Source: Thamnaconus septentrionalis
Taxonomy: Eukaryota; Chordata; Actinopteri; Tetraodontiformes; Monacanthidae
NCBI GenBank assembly: GCA_009823395.1
Contig: CM020510.1
Location: 6,349,773 to 6,413,772 of the forward strand
DNA length: 64,000 nt
Reading direction: 5' to 3'
In this document: positions 1 to 12,843 of the stretch, one piece after another
How the letters are laid out: each line of letters starts with the position of its first letter
Position numbering within the stretch: position 1 is the first letter of the stretch
Notes under the pieces: model-generated
Told to the model about the DNA's origin: nothing
The model's database searches: none
What the model saw: only the letters and a program-made list of their open reading frames with translations
Program-made: the position numbers and the translations under genes

Positions 1-540
1 CCCAATGAAAAGCTTCCTGCACTGCGACCGATTCATTTTCAAACATTCATTTGTATATTTGACTCGTCCAATCAAAGGTTTTGTAAAATCACAGGGGTCG
101 GCAGTGTGGTGCAGGAAGGCTGTGTATGGTGTTGTGTGTGGAGTTGGCACGTTCTCCCTGTGCCTGCGAGCGTTCACTCCAGGTCCTCCGGCTTCCTTCC
201 AGCTGGGAAAAAGAGACAAAACAAAAAAAAACTGAATAAGTTTAAAAACGAAATCCTCCGTTCTCCTGTGTGACGTGCCAGCAGACCTGAGGAAACTGAA
301 CATGGCCTCAGCTTCTCTGAGGGAAGCTGGTGTGACTCCAGTCTGACCCCTCCGCCTCCTCTTGCCTGCTTCCCGGCAGGTGAAGAACACAAGATTTAAG
401 ACAGCAAGGAGGCAAAAATAATTCACTCTAGCTGGAGGCCACGGCTGTTTGTGTGTGTGTAAGAGAGAGAGAGCAAAATGCACATTTATTCTTTGGATGA
501 AAGTATGTGCTTTTGAGTTAAAAGTTAAAGTCCCATGTGG
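1..540. other. Intergenic sequence, nothing recognised
   Basis: Short open frames on both strands look like chance. There is a small GT/GA-rich run near 451-473. Nothing else stands out before the satellite begins. Confidence 0.6.
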
Positions 541-3500
541 GAGTTGGGGTTAGGGTTAGCCCTGCTAGTCTATGGAGTCAAAGGTCAACTTTGTCCTACA
601 GACATGGGGCCACTTGCTTTGTCCCCAGGAGGCCCTGAGAGACACCCACGACAAATTTGGGGCTTCGAGTGCATGAGGAACCCCGAAAACCTAACCCTAA
701 TTTCAGCAGTAACCCTAACCCTAACCCTACTTTAAGCCTTAACTCGAACCCATGCAAGTCTATGCGGTCAAAAGTCAACTTTGTCCGAGAGACATGGTGC
801 CACTTGCTTTGTCTCCAGGAGCCCCCTAGACACACCCACGTCAAATTTGGGGCTTCTAGCGCATGAGGAACCCCGAAACCCAAACCCTAATTTCAGCTAA
901 CCCTAACCCTAACCCTAGTTTCAGGCTTATCATTAACCCTAATTCAATGCAAGTCTATGGGGTGAAATTTCAACTTTGTCCTAGAGACATGGGGCCATTT
1001 GCTTTTTCATCAGGAGCCCCCAAGAAGCGCCAACATCAAATTTGAGGCTTCTAGTACTTGAGGAACCTTGAAACCCTAACCCTATTTTCAGCTAACCCTA
1101 ACCCTAACCCTAGTTTCAGCCTTATGGTTAACCCTAATTCAATGCAAGTCTATGGGGTGAAATTTCAACTTTGTCCTAGAGACATGGGGCCACTTGCTTT
1201 TTCATCAGGAGCCCCCAAGAAGCGCCCACATCAAATTTGAGGCTTCTAGTACTTGAGGAACCTTGAAACCCTAACCCTATTTTCAGCTAACCCTAACCCT
1301 AACCCTAGTTTCAGCCTTATGGTTAACCCTAATTCAATGCAAGTCTATGGGGTGAAATTTCAACTTTGTCCTAGAGACATGGGGCCACTTGCTTTTTCAT
1401 CAGGAGCCCCAAGAAGCGCCCACATCAAATTTGAGGCTTCTAGTACTTGAGGAACCTTGAAACCCTAACCCTATTTTCAGCTAACCCTAACCCTAACCCT
1501 AGTTTCAGCCTTATGGTTAACCCTAATTCAATGCAAGTCTATGGGGTGAAATTTCAACTTTGTCCTAGAGACATGGGGCCACTTGCTTTTTCATCAGGAG
1601 CCCCAAGAAGCGCCCACATCAAATTTGAGGCTTCTAGTACTTGAGGAACCTTGAAACCCTAACCCTATTTTCAGCTAACCCTAACCCTAACCCTAGTTTC
1701 AGCCTTATGGTTAACCCTAATTCAATGCAAGTCTATGGGGTGAAATTTCAACTTTGTCCTAGAGACATGGGGCCACTTGCTTTTTCATCAGGAGCCCCAA
1801 GAAGCGCCCACATCAAATTTGAGGCTTCTAGTACTTGAGGAACCTTGAAACCCTAACCCTATTTTCAGCTAACCCTAACCCTAACCCTAGTTTCAGCCTT
1901 ATGGTTAACCCTAATTCAATGCAAGTCTATGGGGTGAAATTTCAACTTTGTCCTAGAGACATGGGGCCACTTGCCTTTTCATCAGGAGCCCCCAAGAAGC
2001 GCCCACATCAAATTTGAGGCTTCTCGTACTTGAGGAACCTTGAAACCCTAACCCTATTTTCAGCTAACCCTAACCCTAACCCTAGTTTCAGCCTTATGGT
2101 TAACCCTAATTCAATGCAAGTCTATGGGGTGAAATTTCAACTTTGTCCTAGAGACATGGGGCCACTTGCTTTGTCTCCAGGAGCCCCCTAGACACACCCA
2201 CGTCAAATTTGGGGCTTCTAGCGCATGAGGAACCCCGAAACCCAAACCCTAATTTCAGCTAACCCTAACCCTAACCCTAGTTTCAGGCTTATCATTAACC
2301 CTAATTCAATGCAAGTCTATGGGGTGAAATTTCAACTTTGTCCTAGAGACATGGGGCCACTTGCTTTTTCATCAGGAGCCCCCAAGAAGCGCCCACGTCA
2401 AATTTGGGACTTCTAGTGCTTGAGGAACCCCGAAACCCTAACCCTAACCCTAACCCTAGTTTCAGGCTTATCATTAACCCTAATTCAATGCAAGTCTATA
2501 GGGTGAAATTTCAACTTTGTCCTAGAGACATGGGGCCACTTGCTTTGTCTCCAGGAGCCCCCAAGAAGCGCCCACGCCAAATTTGGGACTTCTAGTACTT
2601 GAGGAACCCCGAAACCCTAACCCTAACCCTAACCCTAGTTTCAGCCTTATGGTTAACCCTAATTCAATGCAAGTCTATGGGGTGAAATTTCAACTTTGTC
2701 CTAGAGACATGGGGCCACTTGCTTTTTCATCAGGAGCCCCCAAGAAGCGCCCACATCAAATTTGAGGCTTCTAGTACTTGAGGAACCTTGAAACCCTAAC
2801 CCTATTTTCAGCTAACCCTAACCCTAACCCTAGTTTCAGCCTTATGGTTAACCCTAATTCAATGCAAGTCTATGGGGTGAAATTTCAACTTTGTCCTAGA
2901 GACATGGGGCCACTTGCTTTGTCTCCAGGAGCCCCCTAGACACACCCACGTCAAATTTGGGGCTTCTAGCGCATGAGGAACCCCGAAACCCAAACCCTAA
3001 TTTCAGCTAACCCTAACCCTAACCCTAGTTTCAGGCTTATCATTAACCCTAATTCAATGCAAGTCTATGGGGTGAAATTTCAACTTTGTCCTAGAGACAT
3101 GGGGCCACTTGCTTTTTCATCAGGAGCCCCCAAGAAGCGCCCACGTCAAATTTGGGACTTCTAGTGCTTGAGGAACCCCGAAACCCTAACCCTAACCCTA
3201 ACCCTAGTTTCAGGCTTATCATTAACCCTAATTCAATGCAAGTCTATAGGGTGAAATTTCAACTTTGTCCTAGAGACATGGGGCCACTTGCTTTGTCTCC
3301 AGGAGCCCCCAAGAAGCGCCCACGCCAAATTTGGGACTTCTAGTACTTGAGGAACCCCGAAACCCTAACCCTAACCCTAACCCTAGTTTCAGGTTTATCG
3401 TTAACCCTAATTCAATGCAAGTCTATGGGGTGAAATTTCAACTTTGTCCTAGAGACATGGGGCCACTTGCTTTTTCACCAGGAGCCCCCAAGAAGCGCCC

Positions 3501-3756
3501 ACGCCAAATTTGGGGCTTCCAGTAGTTGAGGAACCCCGAAACCCTAATCCTAATTCCAGCTAACCCTAACCCTAACCCTAACCCTAATTTCAACCTTAAC
3601 CCTAACCCTAATGCCATGCAAGTCTCTGGGGTCAAAGGCCAACTTTGTCCTAGAGATACGGGACCACTTGCATGTTAATCAGGATTCCCCAGGACACACC
3701 CACGTCAAATTTGGGGCTTCTAGCGCATGAGGAACCCCAAAACCCTAACCCTTTTC
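541..3756. repeat. Tandem satellite with embedded telomere-like CCCTAA motifs
   Basis: About seventeen head-to-tail monomers are visible. The recurring landmark ATGCAAGTCTATGGGGTGAA recurs every 194-195 bp in the left part and about 179 bp for some right-hand monomers. Each monomer contains a run of two to four CCCTAA units plus a conserved core mentioning GACATGGGGCCACTT and CAGGAGCCCC. The first monomer (541-750) and last (3540-3756) are the most diverged. At the left edge (about 547-560) the telomere motif also appears in the opposite orientation as GGGTTAGGGTTAG. The 60-65 residue open frames across this block are products of the repeat, not genes. It is a minisatellite/satellite with interstitial telomeric motifs; a subtelomeric origin is possible but not shown. 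Confidence 0.95.
2040..3388. repeat. 748-bp higher-order duplication inside the satellite
   Basis: The segment about 2040-2640 recurs almost identically at about 2788-3388, an offset of 748 bp. This equals four monomers (two of about 195 and two of about 179 bp). Diagnostic variants, such as the CCTAGACACACCCACG core and the CTATAGGGTG variant, recur in the same order. After about 3388 the third monomer diverges. This indicates a recent unequal-exchange duplication of a multi-monomer block. Confidence 0.85.
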
Positions 3757-4857
3757 TCTTCAGTTGCTGATATCAACAAAAACACAGAAAGATTTCACAT
3801 CTGCCTGCTCATACACGCAAACACACATACATTCATACACATGCACACACACAGCACCCAGTTAGTGGACCCTCTCAGTGGTCTGTTCTGCCTCATACAG
3901 TAAATCCTGCAGCTGCTGATTCATCTAAACATCAGACGGCCGGTCAGCTGGCGGATTATCCTCTTCAACCGGGCCGTGTCTCCTGAGGAAATATTCTAAT
4001 TGGTTTCTACAAACGCAATAGACGAGCTAAACATGTTGAAGGAAGCTGAGAACATATAAGATCTAGATCAGCTGTTTTTTTTTAATGCTGTTATCTCAAG
4101 ATAATTTTATCATCTACAGGAGAAGGAGCTTTGATGATCGAGGATCATGAGCTGATTATCGTGAGATCGCAAGAACACCGAAGGTCGTTTCCTCTCGTTA
4201 GTGATGGATCCCAACTCCTCGGACTGTCCGGTGGCCCAGCACTGATTAAGACAGAGGCCGACTATATAGAGGGGGCGGGGGGGCTGTTAATGACAATTTA
4301 TTAAAAAGAAACAAATGAATGTCAAGAAGCATTTTGTTTATTGCCTCTTGCTTAAACATTGGATGCTTTCATGACCTTCCAGGAAAAAGACGAGGAGTCT
4401 CAGAGGGCGGAGCCAACTCCTGGCTGCTGCGTCAACGCCCCTTACGAAGTGGTGTTTGATTTTGTTTTTGTGAAATTATTGATAGGGTGATGAATGATGA
4501 AATGAAATCATTTTTGAAAGCAGATCCAGCTGAAGGAGCTGCGTCTATTATTGACGTGATTATTGTTAGTGGAACCTGATATTGATAAATGAAAGAAGTT
4601 TGCAAACTAGGGGGACATGCTAGTGAGGTATCAATATTCCTGGTGACATCACAAAGGGCCTATTTTTGCTTATATGGGATGTTAACAGAGCGACATTTGA
4701 CCCCCTGTGCTAATCCTTTCCTACTACCAACAGCTACTGAGTGACAACAGGAAGACGGAGGTCAAAAGCTGCGTCGTTCTAATTTTGCTGTATAAAAAAA
4801 AAATCAAGTTCCCATCAGTTCCCTTCATGTGGACAAATTCAAGTCCAGACGGTTTGC

Positions 4858-4859
<2 letters not shown>

Positions 4860-4900
<41 letters not shown>
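4860..4900. repeat. (AC)n microsatellite
   Basis: Uninterrupted AC dinucleotide run of about 20 units. Confidence 0.97.
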
Positions 4901-4903
<3 letters not shown>

Positions 4904-6693
4904 CGAGGACTGTTGTTGCAGCTGAGGACGGCTGCCAGTTCAGCGAGGGATGATCTGTCTGAGCTGTTTACCGCCTTACGTGCCTGTGGCTTCAGCTGGA
5001 CGTCTGTTTATGCTGCGTTCATTCCGTCATGCTTGTCTGTACGTCTTCTTGATTTGAAAAAAAGAAATCAGTGTAGTTGTCAATGTTATTTTTTAAGGTT
5101 ATATTCCAAGTGGAACACAACAGGAGCCAGCAGCTGAGCGGTCTGACCGGACGCGAGGCCTTCAGCGACTGCTGGTGCACTGTAGGACGGCACTGTGAGG
5201 ATGCCAGTGATTCCCAGTCAATGCTCATGTTGTCAGTTTTGGCAGCTTTTGTAGTCGTAGGAGGAGGCAAATAAGTCATTAAATGAAAGAATCAGAATCA
5301 TCTCTCATAAGAGGCCGAGGCCCAGAGTGAGTCACCAGCAGCAGAATTAAATACTGGTCAGTTCTTTAGTTTAGTTTTTATTTAGAGATAGAAGATTTAA
5401 TGCTGCCTCTGAAAGTTTCCCCAGAGTAAGTTAGTAATATTTTCCTCAGTTGCCCATTAGCGAACCTTTCAGACTGCGACATGTATGGGAAGCAGAACGT
5501 AGCCTCAGCAGTCGAGCTGGGAGGTCACGCTTCAGTCTGATCAGGAGTTCAAGTCACTCTGGCTTGTTTTTCCTGTTTCTCACGCCTTCTCCCCTCTCCG
5601 TCCATTAATATTCCTAAAGATTTGCCTTGGTTCAGTTTTCTTTCACACACCAGTCCAAAGTCTCATTCCGGCTCCTCACAATTCATCCTCCCCCACGACT
5701 TTCCCACGGAGGATTCTCTTAACCGGCGAACACCCTCACAAAAAAAGACAGCAAATAATGCAACACGCTTCTACGCGCTCGACCTGAACATTTACAGCTT
5801 CTGCAACAGAAAAACAAAACTTTAGGTAACTGTTTAAAATGATCCGGCGGAAAATCTCGCGATGAGCACGAACAGGAACGCGCGGCAGCTGCGTCGCTCC
5901 GTCTCCAATTAGCCGGGTGTTTGCAGAATTAATGCATTCCCTCTGTAATTGTCCACGAGGTGATCGGATTACGGAGCACTTTGATTGGTTTAAATGAGAA
6001 TTTAATGAGAGCACGCTAATGAGGTTACAGGATGTTCCAGGAAGTAGGAGGATCCTGGGAGCAAATCACATCACAAACGCAAACCGCGTGTGTGTGCGCG
6101 CAAACACACGCACACGCATACACTCGCAGAGACGCGCCGAGTTACATTACGAGCAGTTTGTTTAAACAGCTGTGTAGCTGTAACCTTCTGATCCACGATA
6201 AATTTGGCTACACATTTAGCAACAGTTGGTGCAGAATGAGGACACAGTGTCTCCTGATGCTTCATCGCTGGATGAAACACTGTAAATCAAGCACGACCTT
6301 TGTATTAAAGTCCGCAATGTGCAAAATATACACTGCGCTCCAGATGTTTTTGGTCAAATTCTCTATTCATCAACTATTTTGTTTTATGGTCACGAGTAGA
6401 GAGAGGACTCAGAAACCGAGACGTGAATCATCGGGTGAAATAGCTCCTCCTGCTAATGGATTGGCTGTGAATCAGGAGCTTGGGAGGGTTTTTTGTTATT
6501 CCCAAGTAAAAAAAAAACATGATTGAACATTGTCAGGAAAATTAATTGAGTGCTACTCTTTCAATTCTTTTACTCCCAAATCTGACATTTAAAAAACTTT
6601 ATCATCAGCAATCAAAGGAGGGAACGGCTCTTTGAACTTCTCACACCTGCACTCCAGAAACGAGTAACCGACCAAAGGATGTCTTTGAAAAAA

Positions 6694-6742
6694 ATATATA
6701 TACATATATATATATACATACATATATATATGTATATATATG
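6694..6742. repeat. TATA/CATA-rich simple repeat
   Basis: Imperfect TA/CATA tract; open frames of Ile/Tyr repeats here are artefacts. Confidence 0.85.
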
Positions 6743-7984
6743 CAGGGCAGAGCTGGCTGCTGAGAGGAAAACCCACTGCAGACACTCAAAATTTTATTAA
6801 TTTACTTAAATTAGAATACATACATGTTGTCAGTTTTGTGGAGCAGAGTGCTTCGAGAAACAATTTCATTGAGAGTAAAAGCAGCTAAATTCAAGGCAAG
6901 TCTGTGTTTAACGATCCAAGTAAAATGTATGCATGCACGTACAAATCATAAGTAAAAGACATTGCTAAATAGTGCGTAAGTAGTGGTCAAATATGGTGAG
7001 CTGAACCAAATGACTGTAGAAGTCAATTAGTGTCCTCCTGTCTTCTTGTTTGTGTTGTCATTGTTTTTATCCTTTGATTCTTAGTCTGTCAATAACAAAG
7101 CAGAAAAAATCTCCAAATTCCAACTCTCCAAAACAAAAAAGCAGCCAGACTCCCTTCTAGCCGAGGGCTTCACACTGGAACTGCTGCCGATGCTGCCGGC
7201 TGGGTCGACGCATAACTGTGCATCCTAATCTCTGAGATTAAACGGTGGGTTTTATCAGCGGGCGGCGGCAGAGATCTCCAGGAAAGATATACATTAGCAG
7301 CCCGGCGGGCAAATTCACGCACCACTTTGTTCATCAAGTGGAGATTAAAACGGACGGCGAGTGCATCGTGAGGCGGCGTGAACAGACGGGCCCGCCTTCG
7401 GGGAGGACGGAGGCGTAGCCGGCGTTCAACGCCGTCAAACCCACCGCTGTCACACATGCACACACTAAAACACACAAACGCACACATGCGGACTCATTCG
7501 AGGGCCGTCGCCGCTGCCGCAGCCTGCTGAGGTTCTTAATTTGCATGGATCAACACTAATCCTGCTGCTCTCCCCTCCGCCCCGCCGGCCCCGGGTGGAA
7601 AATATGAGACCGAGGCAGGACACGGGATTAATGCTCGTTTGGGATAAAGCGGTGACGTGAGGCCTCAGTTTGTCGTCCCCGGCCTCCGTTTTGCAGCAAC
7701 GGCAGCGCTGTTCCTCTTATCTGCTGCCTCCACACGGCTGTTCTCCCTTCTGAGGCTTCACAGTCTTTCCACTGACGCTTATCAAGATCCCTCACGGCTC
7801 TTCAAGTTGATCCGAAACGCACCCGATCAGGTCCTCTCCTGCACTCAGGGGGTCGCGGTGGAGACAGAGACCAGGAGGATTTTCACGCTACTCCCTGACT
7901 TTCGCTTTGCATCTGTCGTTACCTATCGCACGCAAGCGACCGTTTGCATTGGTACGAAGCTGCTTAAAGTAATGGATATCTAGT

Positions 7985-8018
7985 TAAATGAATGAATGAA
8001 TGAATGAATGAATAAATG
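7985..8018. repeat. (AATG)n tetranucleotide repeat
   Basis: Seven or so AATG units, the last changing to AATA. Confidence 0.92.
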
Positions 8019-10171
8019 TGATGGATGGGAGGAGGACGGTGGGAAAGATTGATACTAGAACACTAAAAAGAAGCGAGGGAGGGGGACAGTGGCGGTTCTT
8101 TACGACAGGCCACGCCCCTCCAGTTAGCTCCAGGCGGAGGCCTGTCAGAGGGGCGAGAGAGGCGTGAGGGGGAGGGGCAGTGGGCGTCACCGACACGCCT
8201 CTTTTTAAGACACGCAGCTACAAATAACACGAGGTCGGGCAACAATCGCACATCTCCGTGTGAGAGTTTACAGCCGGTGACTGGTGAAGGTCGACGGGGG
8301 CGGGATTTAAATACACGCTGTGTTCCATTTAGCTCGTAGGTTGGAATTTAGACTCTTGAACAATGTAGGTGTTGTTTGAATAATATGAGTCGACTACGCT
8401 GTATTTCTTTCGCTGTATAGTACAGTCGAAAGAAAAGCACGTTACATTAGAGCGGATGGTGTTTCTGCTCCTTTAACTCACCAGAACTCACCACAACACA
8501 CCAGGTTGTGAGGAGATTTTGTGTTGATGCTTGTTCAGGGCGGTAGTGCTGAAAAATGAGAAACAAAGAAACTTCTTATCAGCGAATGAGAACACAAAAG
8601 GATTTAGTTTTGCTTTTGTTTGTCTAACTGACCTAACAAGTGCTGACAACTGTTGTCGTCACACCGACAAAGAAAGCCTTGAGGTTCGTCCACTTGGGAC
8701 GAGACAGACACCTGGTTCGTCCAACCACCTGTCAGGTTTGTCTTCTCTTGCTCCGCCCCCCTTTTCCAAAAACCTTTACAGACCTCTTTCCAAGACAGGA
8801 CGTACAAAATGAATCAGGTCAAGGATTCGGGGGTTTTGGCCAATGACGACACATGAAACACAAAATACAACGTTGATTAAATCAACACAGATATATTCAA
8901 AACATGTGAACAGCAAGAGAAACGGACTTGCTAGCGCGCTCTTCTCTCAGGCTGGAGAGAGAAAAATCAAGCTGGAAGAACAAACAAACCCAACAGCACC
9001 CAGGGATCAGAGAGCATCTCCTCCACCGGCAGCACTGCGGTTGTATAATTCACTGTGATGTGGCACCATGTGCGACCGGCCCCCCCTCACCCCCCGCCAG
9101 TTGCACAGTTGCAATACGACAGCCGCGGAACGCAGCGCAGTGTGAATTTTACGCGACCTCTGCTCGCCTCTTTCATTGTTCGAGTGGCCGCGATTTCCAT
9201 TAGCGTGGTGCGGCCGGTGTGTGTTGTCATGCGGCGGACTCGCACTCTCACTCACTCACTCACTCACTCACTCACCTGCTCGCTCGCCCGCTGAAATGAA
9301 GACGGCCGGTGTTGTGTGTGAGAGACGACGACGCCGTCCCGCTGGAAGAGCCAATCACTCTAATGGGGACGGATTTGCATATGCAGAGGCTGTTGGAGGG
9401 GCTGGGAGATAATGGGAGGACGGGCAGCTGGGGGTCAAAGGTTAAAGGAACGAGTCGAGGAAACACCAGCGGGTGTGTGCGCGTCGGTTTCCATTATGCG
9501 TTGTGCACAGCTATTTTCAACTCAGTCTGGTTTATCTGCAGGTTCTTGTCAAATTTCATTCACTTCAGGACTTCTTTTCAGGCTTTGTTGTCAGCAAACA
9601 GACGATGGAGGAGGAGGAGGAGGAGGAAGAGGAAGAAGAGGAACTGGCTGCTTGGCCTGTGGCTGCCACCCCCCCTTTCAACCCCAAGAAAGTTTTGATT
9701 AATCTTAGCCAGTTATGTATCAACATTTTTAAACAGCAATGATATACTTAATATTGAATTTCTGTACACATAACCAATTTTGTCCTATAAACTTGTTTGT
9801 ATTGGACAATCGGTCATCAGCTGCCCTGAAGCCTTTTGGTGGACTTGGTGGACTGTGGACCAGGCTGCAGTGGAAGTTAGAGGGACCAGTTTTTATTTTA
9901 TTTCTCTTTCAAAAAGAAAGAAAGAAAAAAAGGACAGCTTGCATTCCTTCAGAAGAAAAGAAAAGCATACTTTTTGAACTAAAAATGGAATAAATTACTC
10001 ACATTTCCTAAAATACAGATCCAAATATTAATAAAAAAAACTTTTTTTTTTTTTTTACAGAAATGAACAAAGCAATTTTCTGTAGAAAAAACACACCAAG
10101 ATTCATACAATCTGGCTGTGACAGAAACTGAAGATGTCATTGATTGAAAAATGATTTTTTTTTGTGTAATA

Positions 10172-10268
10172 TGTATACATACAAATATTTATGTTTATAT
10201 ACACATATATATGTGTGTATCAATATATATATTGATATACACACACACATATATGTATACATACATAA
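10172..10268. repeat. AT/CA-rich inverted repeat
   Basis: The tract is symmetrical around about 10226 (centre ATCAATATATATATTGAT). The left arm reads TATACACATATATATGTGTG and the right arm is nearly its complement, so a long AT-rich hairpin or cruciform could form. Confidence 0.75.
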
Positions 10269-10413
10269 AACTGTAAAATATTTTTATTGCCTTTTTCCAG
10301 GTTGCAGTTTGAATAGAAGTCTAAATTACACAATGTTTCTACAGATACAGTTAGACTTTATCAACAGATATTAACCCTTAAATAATGTAACTGAAACACT
10401 GACGGTGGGCAAG

Positions 10414-10416
<3 letters not shown>

Positions 10417-10454
<38 letters not shown>

Positions 10455-10478
10455 ACACACACACACACACACACACAC
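10417..10478. repeat. Compound (TC)n(AC)n microsatellite
   Basis: About 18 TC units followed by about 12 AC units after a short AA junction. Confidence 0.95.
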
Positions 10479-11024
10479 GCTCAGACATAGCCAATGGTTG
10501 CTGAACAAGAAATAACAACACTTTCACTATTTTCCTGTTTCTTTTAATGAGTCAAAATAAAAGATATCAGATGTTTTTGTTTGTTGTAGTTGTTTTTCAG
10601 AAATAGTCACAAAATCTCGAAGTCACAAAGGAGACGCCCTCTTGGTGGAGAAATGAACATTCATCTCATAGGAAACAAACTCCTGTCAAACCTTCTGACT
10701 GGCACTGGTGTGATTAAACTGCAAGTTGAAAAGTGGCATCTTTCTCTGACTCTCTCCTTCGTGAGCCCAGATCAACACAAACCTGCACAAAAGTTTTCTG
10801 ATCAACTCACACGTCTGTCCCCCCATCACAAGGAATCTTCCAATCTGGCAACGCAGCTGGAGCCCGCAGATTTTCAAAGTCAAAAATCTCACGCGTCCAT
10901 GGTGCCGAGCTCCATCCTAATGCGTTTCAGATGGTATTAGCATCACTAAATGTTTGGCTTTTAATGGTGACGAGAGCAGGGAATGACTCTGCCAGCTGCC
11001 CATTAAAACCACAGAAGAAGATGG

Positions 11025-11048
11025 GGTTGGGGGGGGGGGGGGGGTGGG
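11025..11048. repeat. Poly-G run
   Basis: A run of more than ten G residues flanked by GGGG blocks; a potential G-quadruplex on the plus strand. Confidence 0.8.
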
Positions 11049-12843
11049 GATACAGAAAGTGACAATGAGCGTTGATGCTTTTAGTGTGGATGCAGCAGTT
11101 TCATCAGATCTGGATGACCTGCCATTTTGTTTTGCCCAGCTGGGGAGGGGCGACAACTTCTCAGTAGGGGGCAGATGTTGCACCAACAGCTGACCGAACA
11201 TTTTTTCAAACAAACTTTGAAGAAGCTCATTCTCAAAGGAGAGCCTCTTCATTTTTGGACAAAATCAGCTTCCGTCGTCAGCTAAGCTGCATTATTACGA
11301 GTCAGGAGTTTAGTGTAAGGCCAGTGTTAGAAGCCTTGAACCAAAAAACAACAAAAAAAAAAAAATGTGATGTGGTTCACTTCACTTGAATGTAACAGAC
11401 AGAAGGTTTGTTCAATCTCCTCTGAGTTAATTTTTCACTGGGCCGCGGGGACGCGTGAGATAAATCTTTCAGATTAAGGAAACGCTCCATCTGGATCTTT
11501 TTACACTCTAACGAATTAGAACAGATTTTTGGACATGATCTGATTTGAAGCATTTTGCACACCAAAAAGCAACTTAAGGTAAGTAGAAAAAAAAAGTTTG
11601 AACTTAACATCTCTACGTAAAAAACAAGTGTTGCCTTTATACTTGTTGACTCAGAGTGCTTCATCTCCTGGACCTGCTAACAAACTAACAAACTCCCTCC
11701 CTCAGGCTCATGAAAACATTTCTTTCTTTCTGACACGGTTGAGGTCAGCTGACCCGCGCTGCCCACCAGTGTGTCTAACGCAGGGTCCAAACTGCCTCTG
11801 AGCAGCGCCGTTCGTACCATCCGGCCAAATGTCTCTACTCGCGTCGTGCCAAAGAATTGTGCAGACTTGGAGACGCGCGAGCTCGTGGACACAAGTTGCG
11901 TGGGTGCGAAACGCCGATGAAACGCTCCTTTTATTTTTAGCCTTGGCGAGCAGGCTGAGCAGATGATGAAGTTGAGCCAAGATGACACCTGCGCTACCGT
12001 TTATGCTACATTCAGCCGTAGAAAAAACCTCTGAAAAACTTGACTTCAGGCTCAGTCGCACAGCGATCGCATACACTTCAGGATGGTTCACCTGCCTCGT
12101 GAAGATCCCGGGGACAATCAACCTTTTTTTTTTTTTTTTTCTGGTGGTAGAAACGCAGATTTTAGGTTGTGCGTCACGCCAATTTACGCCGGGAATGAGA
12201 AACATCCGTCTTGTGGTATTGAAAAGTAAAATAAATACGTTCCAAGTCTTTCACAAAACGGGAAAACCATCCCTCAGACGCACTATAAACCTCTCCGTGG
12301 TGAATCTGGCAAATTTAGGTGTTTTACGATGTGAAAACAGTATGAAAATGGTTCCATTTGTGAAGTAATGACCTTCTGAGCCGACAGGAGCAGGGCAGGT
12401 GCCTCAGTCGACCGCTTGCTGCACATTTTGGCTTGCCGATGACATCTTCAAATTACATTAAAATACATTAACATCATCAAACCTCCCGGATTTAGCAGGA
12501 GTTGTGTTATCGTTGCCACAAAGAATTTGTACAAAACTTTTCACGTTCAACGTTTCAGATCACAAAGTTAATCTACTAAGAACTGGCACATAGCTGAGAA
12601 TACTCTTGTTCTCTTTCTAAAAACTATGTTTCCAAGCGACTGTATTTATTTTTATATGTTAGCGTTGATTCGCATCTAGTTCGACGTTAGGTCTGTGCTG
12701 CATAGTTTCCGAAGCAGGAAAATACTTGTTTTGTTTTAGGTTAATATAGGTAGGAGTATGTAGTCTGAAACGTAAATATTCTTAATCCCCCATTTTTGTT
12801 TTTGTTTTTAATTGGCAATTTTTATCGCGACAAAACTTGTATG

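Larger units (their letters stand above)
3757..12843. other. Intergenic 3' flank of GUCY1A2, no gene recognised
   Basis: No exon-like conserved frame was found. The region holds several microsatellites, listed separately. It also holds stretches of complex, AT-rich sequence with homeodomain-like ATTA cores (for example about 5880-6040 and 7150-7560) that look like possible conserved non-coding elements. The 164-codon plus-strand frame at 6032-6526 has no recognisable domain and includes a CA-rich stretch, so it is left out. Confidence 0.6.

Noticed and set aside
863..3525. Series of 60-65 residue plus-strand open frames with PNPNPNPS motifs
   Set aside because: They recur with the satellite period and derive from CCCTAA runs; they are repeat artefacts, not a gene family.
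541..3756. Regularly spaced repeats resembling a CRISPR array
   Set aside because: The whole monomer is repeated with no unique spacers, monomers are far too long, and the window is vertebrate.
6032..6526. 164-codon plus-strand open frame
   Set aside because: No recognisable domain, CA-rich start and no splice context; probably chance.
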